The notes under the pieces are model-generated. The model ran no database searches and had not been told where the DNA came from. It worked only from the letters and a program-made list of their open reading frames with translations. A stretch of DNA of 38,838 nt. Source: Carboxydothermus islandicus (GTDB lineage Bacteria; Bacillota; Z-2901; Carboxydothermales; Carboxydothermaceae). Where the stretch lies: NCBI RefSeq assembly GCF_001950325.1, contig NZ_BDJL01000017.1, forward strand, positions 6,711-45,548, in the 5' to 3' direction. Both the position numbers and the translations under genes were made by a program. Positions 24,578-35,296 of the stretch are shown piece after piece. The first letter of the stretch is position 1. Every line of letters begins with the position of its first letter.

Positions 24578-25062
24578 GAAGATTAACGGAACATCAAAAA
24601 CCTGGACCGGAGAACTCGATGTACTACTGGCGCAGTTACGTGAGCTTTTTTAAAGTAGCTAAAAATTTTATCTTTATCAGCATCGGCAGGTATTTGCCCT
24701 TTCTCGGATTAAAACGTTGGCTTTACCGGTACGGGGTTGGGATGAAAATTGGTAAAAATGTAAGCCTTGGCTTGATGATGATGCCCGATGTGCTTTTTCC
24801 CGAGTTAATCGAAATTGGGGACAATACCATTATTGGTTACAATGCAACGATTTTAACCCACGAGTTTCGCGTGGAGGGTTTTAAAACCGGGCCAGTTAAA
24901 ATTGGCCGGGATGTTTTGATCAGTGCAAATGCTACGATTTTGGCGGGAGTGGAAATTGGTGATGGAGCAATGATTGGAGCGGGAGCGGTGGTGACAAAAG
25001 ATATTCCTCCCGGGGTGTTAGCGGTGGGAGTGCCCGCCCGGGTGGTGAAAAAAATTGAGTAA
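24574..25062 (+). CDS. left-handed beta-helix (hexapeptide) acyltransferase
   Basis: The 162-residue protein is of the maltose/galactoside O-acetyltransferase type. Hexapeptide repeats form the beta-helix (GMKIGKNVSLG, LIEIGDNTIIGYNATI, VKIGRDVLISANATILAGVEIGDGAMIGAGAVVTKDIPPG). The likely catalytic histidine is in LTHEF. It ends with the usual GVPARVVKKI. The N-terminal 50 residues contain a partly hydrophobic helix (FKVAKNFIFISIGRYLPFL) that could bind the membrane. It is coupled to both neighbours: its ATG overlaps the upstream stop, and the next TTG start lies inside its last codons. The acceptor is unknown; a surface glycan is possible. Confidence 0.85.
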   Translation: MRRLTEHQKPGPENSMYYWRSYVSFFKVAKNFIFISIGRYLPFLGLKRWLYRYGVGMKIGKNVSLGLMMMPDVLFPELIEIGDNTIIGYNATILTHEFRVEGFKTGPVKIGRDVLISANATILAGVEIGDGAMIGAGAVVTKDIPPGVLAVGVPARVVKKIE

Positions 25063-25642
25063 AATTACCGGGGTAATCGCTGATTACTGGCAAAACCCCC
25101 GCAAAAAGCTTTATGTTTTTTTACTGCTGCTGGTAAATTTATTTGGCAGTATCTGGGGGTACCTCTGGTACCGGGGACAACTGCTGAAAGAGCCGCTTAT
25201 TTTCTGGCCTTTAATTCCTGACAGTCCCTTGTCGACAACGCTGTTAACTTTAGCCTTTTTTTTGATGCTTTTTGGGCGGGAGATTACCGGTCTTACCCTC
25301 TGGGCGGGGATGATGTGTTTTAAATACGGTTTCTGGGCCCTGGGAATCTTAATGCAGTTTTGGTATCTTTCCGGAAGAATCGAGCCGGTAGAGGTAATGC
25401 TTTTTGTAAGTCATCTGGGGATGATTGTGGAAAGTATTATCTACGTAAAAGGTATACCGGTAACCAAAAAAGCCTATTTTTTCAGCGTAATTTGGCTTAT
25501 CCTGGAAGACGTTGTTGACTGGGGGTTTGGCTTACATCCCTATCTTTTCTTAGAGGAACAGTTTTCTTTTGCAGTTGTTTTAGCTTTAGTTTTAAGCGGT
25601 TTTATTTTGGTTTATTTTAAAAAGTTGGCTCATATTAATTAA
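25055..25642 (+). CDS. DUF1405-family integral membrane protein (YpjA-like)
   Basis: A 195-residue polytopic membrane protein with about six hydrophobic segments (near 20-39, 60-75, 79-103, 112-131, 139-157 and 170-188). The pattern NLFGSIWGYLWYRGQL followed by FWPLIPDSPLS is characteristic of the DUF1405/YpjA family, whose function is not established. The start is TTG at 25055, with GGTGGTGAA upstream inside the acyltransferase gene, which it overlaps by 8 bases. rpoN starts 70 bases later with its own good ribosome binding site and no strong promoter that I can see, so read-through into rpoN is likely. Confidence 0.82.
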   Translation: MSKITGVIADYWQNPRKKLYVFLLLLVNLFGSIWGYLWYRGQLLKEPLIFWPLIPDSPLSTTLLTLAFFLMLFGREITGLTLWAGMMCFKYGFWALGILMQFWYLSGRIEPVEVMLFVSHLGMIVESIIYVKGIPVTKKAYFFSVIWLILEDVVDWGFGLHPYLFLEEQFSFAVVLALVLSGFILVYFKKLAHIN

Positions 25643-25712
25643 CAAGAAGGATAATTTTAAGCTTAGGGCGAATTATTTACATAAAGGCTTTCTTCTTAGG
25701 AGTGAATGACGA

Positions 25713-27092
25713 ATGCCGATGGATTTTGGACTAAATTTAGAGCAGACGCAAAAGCTTGTTTTAACGCCCGAGCTAAAACAGGCCATTACCATTTTACAAT
25801 TAAATACATTGGAATTGGTTAGTTTTATTGAACAGCAGGTTGAAACTAATCCTCTTTTGGAAATAGAAGTAAGTGAAGATAAAGAAGAAAATAGACTGGA
25901 GGAAAATGATGAAGAGCAGGAATTGCGGGAAATTGCTGATTATTTTGCCGATTCCAGTGATTTGGGGATGGGCTTGAGGCAAGAGGATGAAGAACGGAAA
26001 GGTTTTGAACCGGCAAGTTCCGAAAGCAGCCTGTGGGAACATCTTTATTTACAACTTCATTTATTGAACTTACCCCAGCTTGATAATAAAATCGGAGAGT
26101 TTATTATTGGTAATATTGACGAAAACGGCTATCTAACCTGTCCGGTGGAGGAAATTTCTGAAAGGCTGAAAGTGGAAAAAGAAGATGTAGTACGGGTTTT
26201 AAAAATTATCCAAACTTTTGATCCTCCCGGAGTTGGCGCCCGGGGACTTTTAGAATGCCTTTTAATTCAGGCGGAGCAAAAAAATGTTTTAACTCCTCTG
26301 GTAAAAGAGATAATTTCCAATTATTTACCCGATTTAGCCCAGAGCAAGTACTTAAAAGTGGCCAATCGCCTGGGGGTAACGGTAGAAGAAGTTTACCAGG
26401 CGATGGATATTATAAAAAGTTTAGACCCAAAGCCGGGGAGAAATTTTGCGACGCTAAAAGAAGTAAGGTACGTGGTACCGGATATCACTGTAGAAAAAGT
26501 TGAAGGTGAATATATAATCTTAATAAACGACAGCCTTTTACCCCGTTTAAATATAAATAATACTTACCAAAACATTTTAAAGCAAAAGGATTACGATGAA
26601 AAAACGAAAAAATATGTGGAGAAAAAATTAAATCAAGCCCTCTGGCTTATCAAAAGTATCGAACAGAGGCGTTTTACCCTGTACCGGGTGGCTCGTTTCA
26701 TTGTGGATTATCAACGGGAATTTTTAGAATACGGTTTAAAATATTTAAAGCCGTTAACCTTAAAACAGGTAGCAAAAGCGTTGAATTTACACGAATCAAC
26801 TATCTCCCGGGCCTGTGCCAATAAATACATGGCTACTCCCCGGGGGACTTTTGAAATGAAATATTTCTTTGCTTCGGCGTTGGAAAGCGGTCAGGGAGGT
26901 TTTTCCTCTTCCACCAGTATCAAAGCGCAAATTAAAGAACTGATCGCCCGGGAAAATCCCCAGGAACCTTTATCGGACCAGAGAATTGCCGATATTTTAA
27001 CCCAGCGGGGTATAAAAATATCCCGCCGGACCGTGGCTAAATACCGGGAAGAAATGGGGATTTTAGCGGCAGCAAAGCGGCGAAAAGTGTAG
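25713..27092 (+). CDS. rpoN: RNA polymerase sigma-54 factor
   Basis: Alternative sigma factor that recognises -24/-12 promoters and needs AAA+ activators. The 459-residue protein has the glutamine- and leucine-rich N-terminal region I (LEQTQKLVLTPELKQAITILQ), an acidic region II (about 50-90), the core-binding and DNA-binding domains, a helix-turn-helix (LTLKQVAKALNLHESTISRA) and the RpoN box RRTVAKYREE near residues 438-447. All parts are intact. AGGAGTGA lies seven bases before the ATG; a second ATG two codons on is possible. It is followed by a GNRA-capped terminator. No sigma-54 activator gene is in the window. Confidence 0.96.
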   Translation: MPMDFGLNLEQTQKLVLTPELKQAITILQLNTLELVSFIEQQVETNPLLEIEVSEDKEENRLEENDEEQELREIADYFADSSDLGMGLRQEDEERKGFEPASSESSLWEHLYLQLHLLNLPQLDNKIGEFIIGNIDENGYLTCPVEEISERLKVEKEDVVRVLKIIQTFDPPGVGARGLLECLLIQAEQKNVLTPLVKEIISNYLPDLAQSKYLKVANRLGVTVEEVYQAMDIIKSLDPKPGRNFATLKEVRYVVPDITVEKVEGEYIILINDSLLPRLNINNTYQNILKQKDYDEKTKKYVEKKLNQALWLIKSIEQRRFTLYRVARFIVDYQREFLEYGLKYLKPLTLKQVAKALNLHESTISRACANKYMATPRGTFEMKYFFASALESGQGGFSSSTSIKAQIKELIARENPQEPLSDQRIADILTQRGIKISRRTVAKYREEMGILAAAKRRKV

Positions 27093-27100
27093 AAATTAAG

Positions 27101-27126
27101 GCGGGCGCAAGCCCGTTTTTCTTTTA
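27101..27126 (+). terminator. terminator after rpoN
   Basis: Stem CGGGC (27102-27106) pairs with GCCCG (27111-27115), extended by a G-U pair, with a GCAA tetraloop and then TTTTTCTTTT. Confidence 0.88.
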
Positions 27127-27147
27127 GCTGTGATAATAAAATTAAAT

Positions 27148-27176
27148 TTGACTGAAAATTAATAATATTATAAAAT
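27148..27176 (+). promoter_or_regulatory. sigma-A-type promoter of the acyl-CoA synthetase gene
   Basis: TTGACT (27148-27153) and TAAAAT (27171-27176) are exactly 17 bases apart in an AT-rich stretch, about 30 bases before the TTG start. Confidence 0.8.
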
Positions 27177-27206
27177 TAAAAATAAACAGAACAGGGGGAG
27201 ATAGAT

Positions 27207-28829
27207 TTGAAAGGTTTAATGATGGATGACTATCCTTTAACGATGATTACGATTTTGGAGAGGGTGGCTAAATATTTTGCCAACCATGAGATTGTGACTC
27301 GCCGCCCTGACAGAACGTTACATCGTTATACCTACGGAGAGTTTTACAGGAGAAGCCATAAACTTGCCAGCGCTTTGGTAAAAGCGGGAATTAAACCGGG
27401 GGATCGGGTAGCGACTTTGATGTGGAACTCTTACAGCCATCTGGAGGCATATTTTGGTATCCCCATTACCGGAGCGGTTATGCATACCTTGAACCTGCGG
27501 CTTTCTCCCCAGGATTTAGCATATATAATAAATCATGCCGAGGACCGGTTTATTATTTTAGAAGATGTGCTTTTGCCGCTTTTTGAACAGGTTAAGAACC
27601 AGATCAACGTGGAAAAAGTTATCGTAGTGCCGTTTTCCGGAAAACCTGTTCCGGGGGAGTATATCGATTACGAACAGTTTTTGGCGACCGGCGATGAAAG
27701 TTTTTCGTATCCGAAAATTGCCGAAACGGATGCGGCAGCGATGTGTTACACATCAGGGACTACCGGAAGGCCCAAAGGAGTTTTGTATTCGCACCGTTCG
27801 CTGATGCTTCATTCCTTTGGTTTGGCGCTGCCTGATTCCATTGGTATCAGTATGTACGATACTTTAATGCCGGTAGTGCCAATGTTCCATGTTAATGCCT
27901 GGTGTATTCCCTATGTTGCTGTAATGGTAGGAGCGAAGATGGTGATGCCGGGACCCTATTTAGATCCGGCGAGTCTGGTGGATTTATTTGAAAAGGAACA
28001 GGTGACTTTAAGCGCTGGAGTGCCCACTATTTGGGCGGGAATTATTGATTTGCTGGACCAAAATCCCGGCAAATTTAAATTTGCCCCAAACTTACGTTTA
28101 GTAGTGGGTGGTGCGGCGGTTCCTGAAGCAATTATCCGGAGGTTTGATAAGCACGGGATTACCGTTATCCATGCCTGGGGGATGACCGAAACTACTCCTT
28201 TAGGGACGGTTGCCCGGATTAAACCTGAACATTTAACTGAATCGGAAGACCGGAAATACCAGATTCGGGCTACCCAGGGTTTACCGGTACCTTTTGTGGA
28301 AGCCCGGGTGGTGGATGGAGAAGGGAATGTTGTGCCTGAAGATGGCAAAACCTTTGGTGAGCTACAGGTGCGTGGACCGTGGATTGCTGCCCAGTATTAT
28401 AAAGGTGAAAATACCGGCAAGTGGACCGAGGATGGCTGGTTTAGAACCGAAGATGTGGCAGTGGTGGAGCCAGGGGGTTACATCCGTTTGGTGGACCGCA
28501 CCAAAGATGTTATTAAGTCTGGAGGAGAATGGATTAGTTCGGTACAGTTAGAAAATGCGTTAATGGGGCATCCGGCGGTGAAAGAAGCGGCGGTAATTGC
28601 CGTTTATGATCCCAAGTGGCAGGAGCGGCCTTTAGCGGCAGTAGTCTTAAGGGAAGGGATGACTGCTACTCCCGATGAACTCCGGGAATTTTTAGCGCCC
28701 AAGTTTGCCAAATGGTGGCTGCCGGACTACTTCGTTTTTGTTGAGCAACTTCCCAAGACTTCTACCGGTAAAATTGCCAAAGTGCAGTTAAGGGAAATGT
28801 TTAAAGACTGGAAGCCGGAAAATAATTAG
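27207..28829 (+). CDS. AMP-forming acyl-CoA synthetase (medium/long-chain fatty acid type)
   Basis: Activates a carboxylic acid through an acyl-AMP intermediate to acyl-CoA. The 540-residue protein has the adenylate-forming P-loop [12 protein letters not shown] (181-192), [20 protein letters not shown], the hinge [18 protein letters not shown] and the C-terminal catalytic lysine in TSTGKIAK. Length and these signatures fit the FadD/AlkK-like group rather than acetyl-CoA synthetase (about 650). The start is TTG at 27207, six bases after GGGGGAG; an ATG four codons later is the alternative. It is a single-gene unit with its own promoter and terminator, placed between rpoN and gap. Chain-length preference cannot be told from sequence. 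Confidence 0.92.
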   Translation: MKGLMMDDYPLTMITILERVAKYFANHEIVTRRPDRTLHRYTYGEFYRRSHKLASALVKAGIKPGDRVATLMWNSYSHLEAYFGIPITGAVMHTLNLRLSPQDLAYIINHAEDRFIILEDVLLPLFEQVKNQINVEKVIVVPFSGKPVPGEYIDYEQFLATGDESFSYPKIAETDAAAMCYTSGTTGRPKGVLYSHRSLMLHSFGLALPDSIGISMYDTLMPVVPMFHVNAWCIPYVAVMVGAKMVMPGPYLDPASLVDLFEKEQVTLSAGVPTIWAGIIDLLDQNPGKFKFAPNLRLVVGGAAVPEAIIRRFDKHGITVIHAWGMTETTPLGTVARIKPEHLTESEDRKYQIRATQGLPVPFVEARVVDGEGNVVPEDGKTFGELQVRGPWIAAQYYKGENTGKWTEDGWFRTEDVAVVEPGGYIRLVDRTKDVIKSGGEWISSVQLENALMGHPAVKEAAVIAVYDPKWQERPLAAVVLREGMTATPDELREFLAPKFAKWWLPDYFVFVEQLPKTSTGKIAKVQLREMFKDWKPENN

Positions 28830-28836
28830 CATTTTG

Positions 28837-28857
28837 AGGCGGGGCAACCCGCCTTTT
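28837..28857 (+). terminator. terminator after the acyl-CoA synthetase gene
   Basis: GGCGGG (28838-28843) pairs with CCCGCC (28848-28853) around a GCAA tetraloop and is followed by TTTT. Confidence 0.85.
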
Positions 28858-28919
28858 CGTATGTTTAATATTCAAAAAATAAAAACATTTTTCCCGGGTA
28901 GCATGGATTACTTTAAAAC

Positions 28920-28949
28920 TTGCCTATATTAAAAATATCGTTTTATAAT
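28920..28949 (+). promoter_or_regulatory. promoter of the gap-pgk-tpi-gpmI-eno operon
   Basis: TTGCCT (28920-28925) and TATAAT (28944-28949) are separated by 18 bases. The spacer contains the small inverted repeat ATATT-AAA-AATAT, which may or may not matter. Roughly 45 bases separate the -10 box from the AAAAGGAGG site of gap. Confidence 0.75.
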
Positions 28950-28981
28950 ACAAGAGAAGCACAGTTAATTTTTTAAATTAA

Positions 28982-30007
<1,026 letters not shown>

Positions 30008-30011
30008 TAGT

Positions 30012-30027
30012 GGGGGCCAAGTCCCCC
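30012..30027 (+). other. small hairpin between gap and pgk
   Basis: GGGGG (30012-30016) can pair with CCCCC (30023-30027) across a six-base loop, followed by only three T. It is too weak for efficient termination and lies inside an operon, so partial attenuation or transcript processing between gap and pgk is the likelier role. Confidence 0.4.
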
Positions 30028-30059
30028 GTTTCCCATTTTAAGAAGGGAAGGGGATGTTT

Positions 30060-31244
30060 ATGAACAAAAAAACGATAAGAGATGTGGAGGTAAAAGGCAA
30101 AAAAGTTTTCGTGCGGGTTGATTTTAACGTACCTTTAAATGAAAACCGGGAGATAACCGATGATACCCGCATCCGGGCAGCCCTTCCTACCCTCCAGTAC
30201 TTGAGAGAACAAGGGGCTAAACTTATCGTCGCCTCTCACCTGGGCCGACCCAAAGGCCAGTTTAACGAAAAATACAGCTTAAAGCCGGTGGCTAAAAGAC
30301 TATCTGAGCTTCTTGGGATAGAGGTGAAAATGGCTCCCGATGTAGTGGGGCCCGAGGTGGAAAAAATGGCCGGGGAATTACAGCCGGGAGAAGTACTTCT
30401 TTTAGAAAACGTACGCTTTTATCCCGAAGAGGAAAAAAATGATCCGGAATTTGCCCGGAAACTGGCGCGACTTGCCGAAATTTATGTTAACGACGCTTTT
30501 GGAGCGGCCCACAGGGCTCATGCTTCTACCGCCGGGATTGCTTCGTATTTACCGGCTGTAGCCGGATTTTTAATGGAAAAAGAAATTAACTTTTTGTCGC
30601 GGGTATTAAATAACCCGGAACGGCCGTTTGTGGCTATTATTGGTGGAGCTAAAGTTTCCGATAAAATCGGGGTGATTGAAAACCTTCTCGGCAAAGTTGA
30701 CGCACTTTTAATCGGCGGTGGCATGGCCAACACCTTTTTAAAAGCAATGGGCTATGAAACCGGAAAATCTTTGGTGGAAGAGGATAAAGTAAATTTAGCC
30801 AGGGAGTTAATGAATAAAGCAAAAGAAATGGGAGTTAAGCTTTTATTGCCGATTGACGTGGTGGTAGCTCCCAAGATTGAAGCGGGAGTGCCCGGCAAAA
30901 CGGTAGCAGCCGATGGTATTCCTGCGGAAGAAATGGCTTTAGATATTGGCGAAAAGACCGCCAAGCTCTTCCGGGAAGAGATTTTAAAAGCTAAGACAGT
31001 TGTCTGGAACGGGCCGATGGGGGTTTTTGAAGTGGAACCCTTTGACCGGGGTACAGTTGCGGTTGCCGAAGCGGTAGCCGAAAGCGGCGCTCTTTCCGTG
31101 GTTGGCGGTGGAGACTCGGTTGCGGCGGTAGAAAAAGCAAAAGTTGCGGACAAAATAACCCATATTTCCACCGGCGGAGGAGCCTCTCTGGAATTTTTAG
31201 AAGGGAAAAAACTTCCCGGAGTTGAAGTTTTATACGATAAGTAA
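30060..31244 (+). CDS. pgk: phosphoglycerate kinase
   Basis: Transfers phosphate between 1,3-bisphosphoglycerate and ADP. Starting at the ATG at 30060 gives 394 residues, the common bacterial length, and the usual N-terminus MNKKTIRDV...[11 protein letters not shown]. An in-frame ATG two codons upstream (30054) overlaps the AAGGGG ribosome site and is less likely. Substrate-binding and hinge motifs are present: [47 protein letters not shown], and the nucleotide loop GGGDSVAAV. There is no fusion to triosephosphate isomerase, unlike in some thermophiles; tpi follows as a separate gene after 17 bases. Confidence 0.98.
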   Translation: MNKKTIRDVEVKGKKVFVRVDFNVPLNENREITDDTRIRAALPTLQYLREQGAKLIVASHLGRPKGQFNEKYSLKPVAKRLSELLGIEVKMAPDVVGPEVEKMAGELQPGEVLLLENVRFYPEEEKNDPEFARKLARLAEIYVNDAFGAAHRAHASTAGIASYLPAVAGFLMEKEINFLSRVLNNPERPFVAIIGGAKVSDKIGVIENLLGKVDALLIGGGMANTFLKAMGYETGKSLVEEDKVNLARELMNKAKEMGVKLLLPIDVVVAPKIEAGVPGKTVAADGIPAEEMALDIGEKTAKLFREEILKAKTVVWNGPMGVFEVEPFDRGTVAVAEAVAESGALSVVGGGDSVAAVEKAKVADKITHISTGGGASLEFLEGKKLPGVEVLYDK

Positions 31245-31261
31245 GTTACGGGGGGCGGGGT

Positions 31262-32017
31262 ATGAGAAAACCTTTTATTGCAGGTAACTGGAAAATGTAT
31301 AAAACCCCTGTCGAGGCGGCCGCATTTGTCCGTGAGCTCAAAGATAGCTTAAAAGATGTTAGCGGTGTGGACGTGGCGGTTTGCCCGCCTTTTCCTGCCC
31401 TGTGGCCGGTTAAGGAAGCTTTGGAGGGGAGCGATATTGCTCTTGGGGCCCAGAACATGCATTTTGAAAAGGAAGGGGCTTTTACCGGTGAAGTATCTCC
31501 GGCCATGCTTCAAGATTTAGGGGTGAAGTACGTAATCTTGGGACACTCCGAGCGGAGAGCCTGCTTCGGGGAAACGGACGAACTTATTAACCAAAAAATA
31601 AAAGCAGCTTTTACCTGGGGACTAAATCCTATCTTTTGCGTTGGCGAAACTTTGGAAGAACGGGAACGGGGAATTACCAAGGCAGTGGTGGAGATTCAGG
31701 TGTTAAAGGGCCTGGCTGAAGTAACGGCAGAGCAGGCCGAAAACCTTACCATTGCTTACGAGCCGGTGTGGGCAATTGGTACCGGAAAAACCGCAACTCC
31801 TGAAGATGCTCAGGAAGTGTGCCGGTTTATCCGGGAACTTTTGGTAAACCTTTTCGGGAAAGAGATTGCGGAGAAAGTTCGCATTCAATACGGTGGCAGT
31901 GTGAAGCCGGAAAATATTAAAGAACTCATTGTTCAACCGGATATCGACGGTGCCTTAGTAGGCGGTGCCAGCTTAAAAGTAGATAGTTTTACGGCTATTG
32001 TTAAAGGAAGTATTTAA
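31262..32017 (+). CDS. tpiA: triosephosphate isomerase
   Basis: Interconverts dihydroxyacetone phosphate and glyceraldehyde 3-phosphate. The 251-residue TIM barrel has GNWKM with the substrate lysine, the catalytic histidine in ILGHSERR, the catalytic glutamate in AYEPVWAIGTG, the flexible loop right after it, and the phosphate-binding IQYGGSVKPEN and GALVGGASL. GGGGGGCGGGG immediately precedes the ATG. gpmI starts 13 bases after its stop. Confidence 0.98.
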   Translation: MRKPFIAGNWKMYKTPVEAAAFVRELKDSLKDVSGVDVAVCPPFPALWPVKEALEGSDIALGAQNMHFEKEGAFTGEVSPAMLQDLGVKYVILGHSERRACFGETDELINQKIKAAFTWGLNPIFCVGETLEERERGITKAVVEIQVLKGLAEVTAEQAENLTIAYEPVWAIGTGKTATPEDAQEVCRFIRELLVNLFGKEIAEKVRIQYGGSVKPENIKELIVQPDIDGALVGGASLKVDSFTAIVKGSI

Positions 32018-32030
32018 GGGAGGATTTTTT

Positions 32031-33551
32031 GTGCCAGTTTTACTTACCATTTTAGACGGTTGGGGTATAACCGCTGATACTTATGGCAACAGCATAACTG
32101 CAGCTGGAACGCCAAACTTTAATCGGTACTGGAATAATTATCCCCATACAATTTTAGAAGCCTCAGGACTTGCGGTAGGACTGCCCCGGGGGCAGATGGG
32201 CAATTCGGAAGTCGGCCACCTCAACCTGGGAGCCGGAAGGATTGTATACCAGGAATTAACCCGGATTACCAAAGAAATAGAAGAAGGCAGCTTTTTTCAA
32301 AATCCTGAGCTTTTAGAGGCTGTAAATCATGCCCGCAAAACCGGGGGCAATCTTCACCTCATGGGATTATTATCCGACGGTGGGGTGCACAGCCATATTG
32401 AACACCTTTTTGCCTTGTTAGAACTTTGCCGCCGGGAAAATTTTACGCGGGTATTTATCCACGCCTTTCTTGATGGCCGGGATGTACCGCCGCAAAACGC
32501 CCGGGAGTACATAGAAGCTTTGGAAGCTCGCTTAAAGGAACTTGGCTTTGGCCAGATTGCCACGGTGATGGGGCGGTATTACGCTATGGACCGGGATAAG
32601 CGCTGGGAGCGGACGGAAAAAGCTTACCGGGCGATGGTTTTTGGGGAAGGGTTTAAAGTAACAGAGCCGGAGGCGGCGGTGGCTTTAGCCTACGACCGGG
32701 GGGAAACGGATGAGTTTGTTTCGCCCACGGTGGTGATTAATCAGGAAGGTAAGCCGTACGGGGTGGTGGGACCGGGAGACAGTATTATCTTTTATAATTT
32801 CCGCCCCGACCGGGCCCGGCAGATAACGAGAGCTTTTGTGGATGATGAATTTAACGGTTTTCAGCGGGAAAAAATTCAGGATTTGTACTTTGTTTGTTTT
32901 ACCCAGTACGATAAAACCATTAATGCTCCGGTGGCTTTTTTACCGCAAACCATTAATAACTGCCTGGGTGAATACCTGGCAAAGCAGCAAAAAAAGCAGC
33001 TTAGAATTGCTGAGACGGAAAAATACGCCCATGTTACCTTTTTCTTTAACGGCGGGGTGGAAAAGCCGTATCCGGGGGAGGAGCGGATATTAATACCTTC
33101 GCCCAAGGTTGCTACCTACGACTTAAAGCCGGAAATGAGCGCCTATGAGGTAACGGAAAGGCTTTTGCAGGAGATGGAAAAGGGTTACGATTTAATTGTC
33201 TTAAATTACGCCAATCCAGATATGGTAGGCCATACCGGGGTGTTTGAAGCAGCCGTCCGGGCCATACAAGCGGTGGACGAATGCCTGGGACGGGTGGTAG
33301 ATAAGTTTTTATCTTTAGGAGGAACGGCCATAATTACCGCCGACCACGGCAACGCCGAAAAGATGTTGGAGGATGATGGCACTCCCTATACCGCTCATAC
33401 CACCAATCCGGTGCCGTTTATCTTAGTGGATGAGAGGTACCGGGGTGTTAAACTTAAGGATGGTGGAAGCCTGGAAAATGTAGCTCCGACAATATTAAAG
33501 TTAATGGGTTTGGAAATACCGCCAGAAATGACCGGTCAGCCTTTATTTTAA
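32031..33551 (+). CDS. gpmI: 2,3-bisphosphoglycerate-independent phosphoglycerate mutase
   Basis: Dimanganese enzyme that interconverts 3- and 2-phosphoglycerate through a phosphoserine. The GTG at 32031, with GGGAGGA nine bases before it, gives 506 residues and the usual start PVLLTILDGWG. The frame is open upstream to 31998, but that would overlap tpiA and lacks a better site. The nucleophile is S59 in GQMGNSEVGH. Metal and substrate motifs include HAFLDGRDVPP, MGRYYAMDRD, FYNFRPDRARQ, YANPDMVGHTG and TADHGNAE. The alkaline-phosphatase-like core and inserted transferase domain are complete. Confidence 0.97.
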   Translation: MPVLLTILDGWGITADTYGNSITAAGTPNFNRYWNNYPHTILEASGLAVGLPRGQMGNSEVGHLNLGAGRIVYQELTRITKEIEEGSFFQNPELLEAVNHARKTGGNLHLMGLLSDGGVHSHIEHLFALLELCRRENFTRVFIHAFLDGRDVPPQNAREYIEALEARLKELGFGQIATVMGRYYAMDRDKRWERTEKAYRAMVFGEGFKVTEPEAAVALAYDRGETDEFVSPTVVINQEGKPYGVVGPGDSIIFYNFRPDRARQITRAFVDDEFNGFQREKIQDLYFVCFTQYDKTINAPVAFLPQTINNCLGEYLAKQQKKQLRIAETEKYAHVTFFFNGGVEKPYPGEERILIPSPKVATYDLKPEMSAYEVTERLLQEMEKGYDLIVLNYANPDMVGHTGVFEAAVRAIQAVDECLGRVVDKFLSLGGTAIITADHGNAEKMLEDDGTPYTAHTTNPVPFILVDERYRGVKLKDGGSLENVAPTILKLMGLEIPPEMTGQPLF

Positions 33552-33572
33552 AAATTTTAAGGAGGGATTTAA

Positions 33573-34859
<1,287 letters not shown>

Positions 34860-34872
34860 CTTTTTAAATTTC

Positions 34873-34896
34873 GGTCGGGAAGAAGCTTTCCCGGCC
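34873..34896 (+). terminator. hairpin terminator after eno
   Basis: GGTCGGGAA (34873-34881) pairs with TTCCCGGCC (34888-34896), nine base pairs including one G-U, with the loop GAAGCT. The T-rich tract follows only after nine mixed bases, so it may be a weaker terminator than the others here. Confidence 0.7.
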
Positions 34897-34968
34897 TTAA
34901 ACTATATTTTTTACTTCATTTTTTACTTCAGGGGTTATGTATAAATATTTAAAATAGTGCGAAAATTA

Positions 34969-34997
34969 TTGTTAACCAAACTAAATTGTGGTATAAT
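34969..34997 (+). promoter_or_regulatory. strong promoter of secG-hppA
   Basis: TTGTTA (34969-34974) and TATAAT (34992-34997) are exactly 17 bases apart, and the -10 box is extended (TGGTATAAT). Confidence 0.85.
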
Positions 34998-35026
34998 TTT
35001 TTTGGTTTTTAAGGAGGTGAGGCGGG

Positions 35027-35260
35027 GTGGCCGTTTTAAAGGGGGTCTTAGTTTTTCTGCACATCCTGGCAGCTTTAGGGGTGATCGCTACAGTCCTTCT
35101 CCAGTCGGGGAAAAGTGCCGGACTTTCCGGTTCTATTGCCGGTGGAGCGGAAGTTTTGTTTGGCAAGAAAAAGGGCCTTGATGAGCTGTTTGAGAAAATG
35201 ACGGTAGTGGCGGTAATTTTATTTATGATTTTATCCCTGGTGCTGGCTTTAATTTTTTAA
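35027..35260 (+). CDS. secG: preprotein translocase subunit SecG
   Basis: Small auxiliary subunit of the SecYEG protein-export channel. The 77-residue protein has two membrane helices (about 6-25 and 55-76) joined by the conserved loop QSGKSAGLSGSIAGGAEVLFG. The GTG start at 35027 lies six bases after a near-perfect AGGAGGTGA. Position after eno and before rnr is a common Firmicutes arrangement; here hppA and two other genes lie between secG and rnr. Confidence 0.93.
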   Translation: MAVLKGVLVFLHILAALGVIATVLLQSGKSAGLSGSIAGGAEVLFGKKKGLDELFEKMTVVAVILFMILSLVLALIF

Positions 35261-35296
35261 GATATAAATAAATTTAAAAATTGAGGAGGGTGAGAA

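Noticed and set aside
31998-32030. Upstream start of gpmI overlapping tpiA
   Set aside because: The GTG at 32031 has a strong ribosome site and gives the conserved N-terminus.
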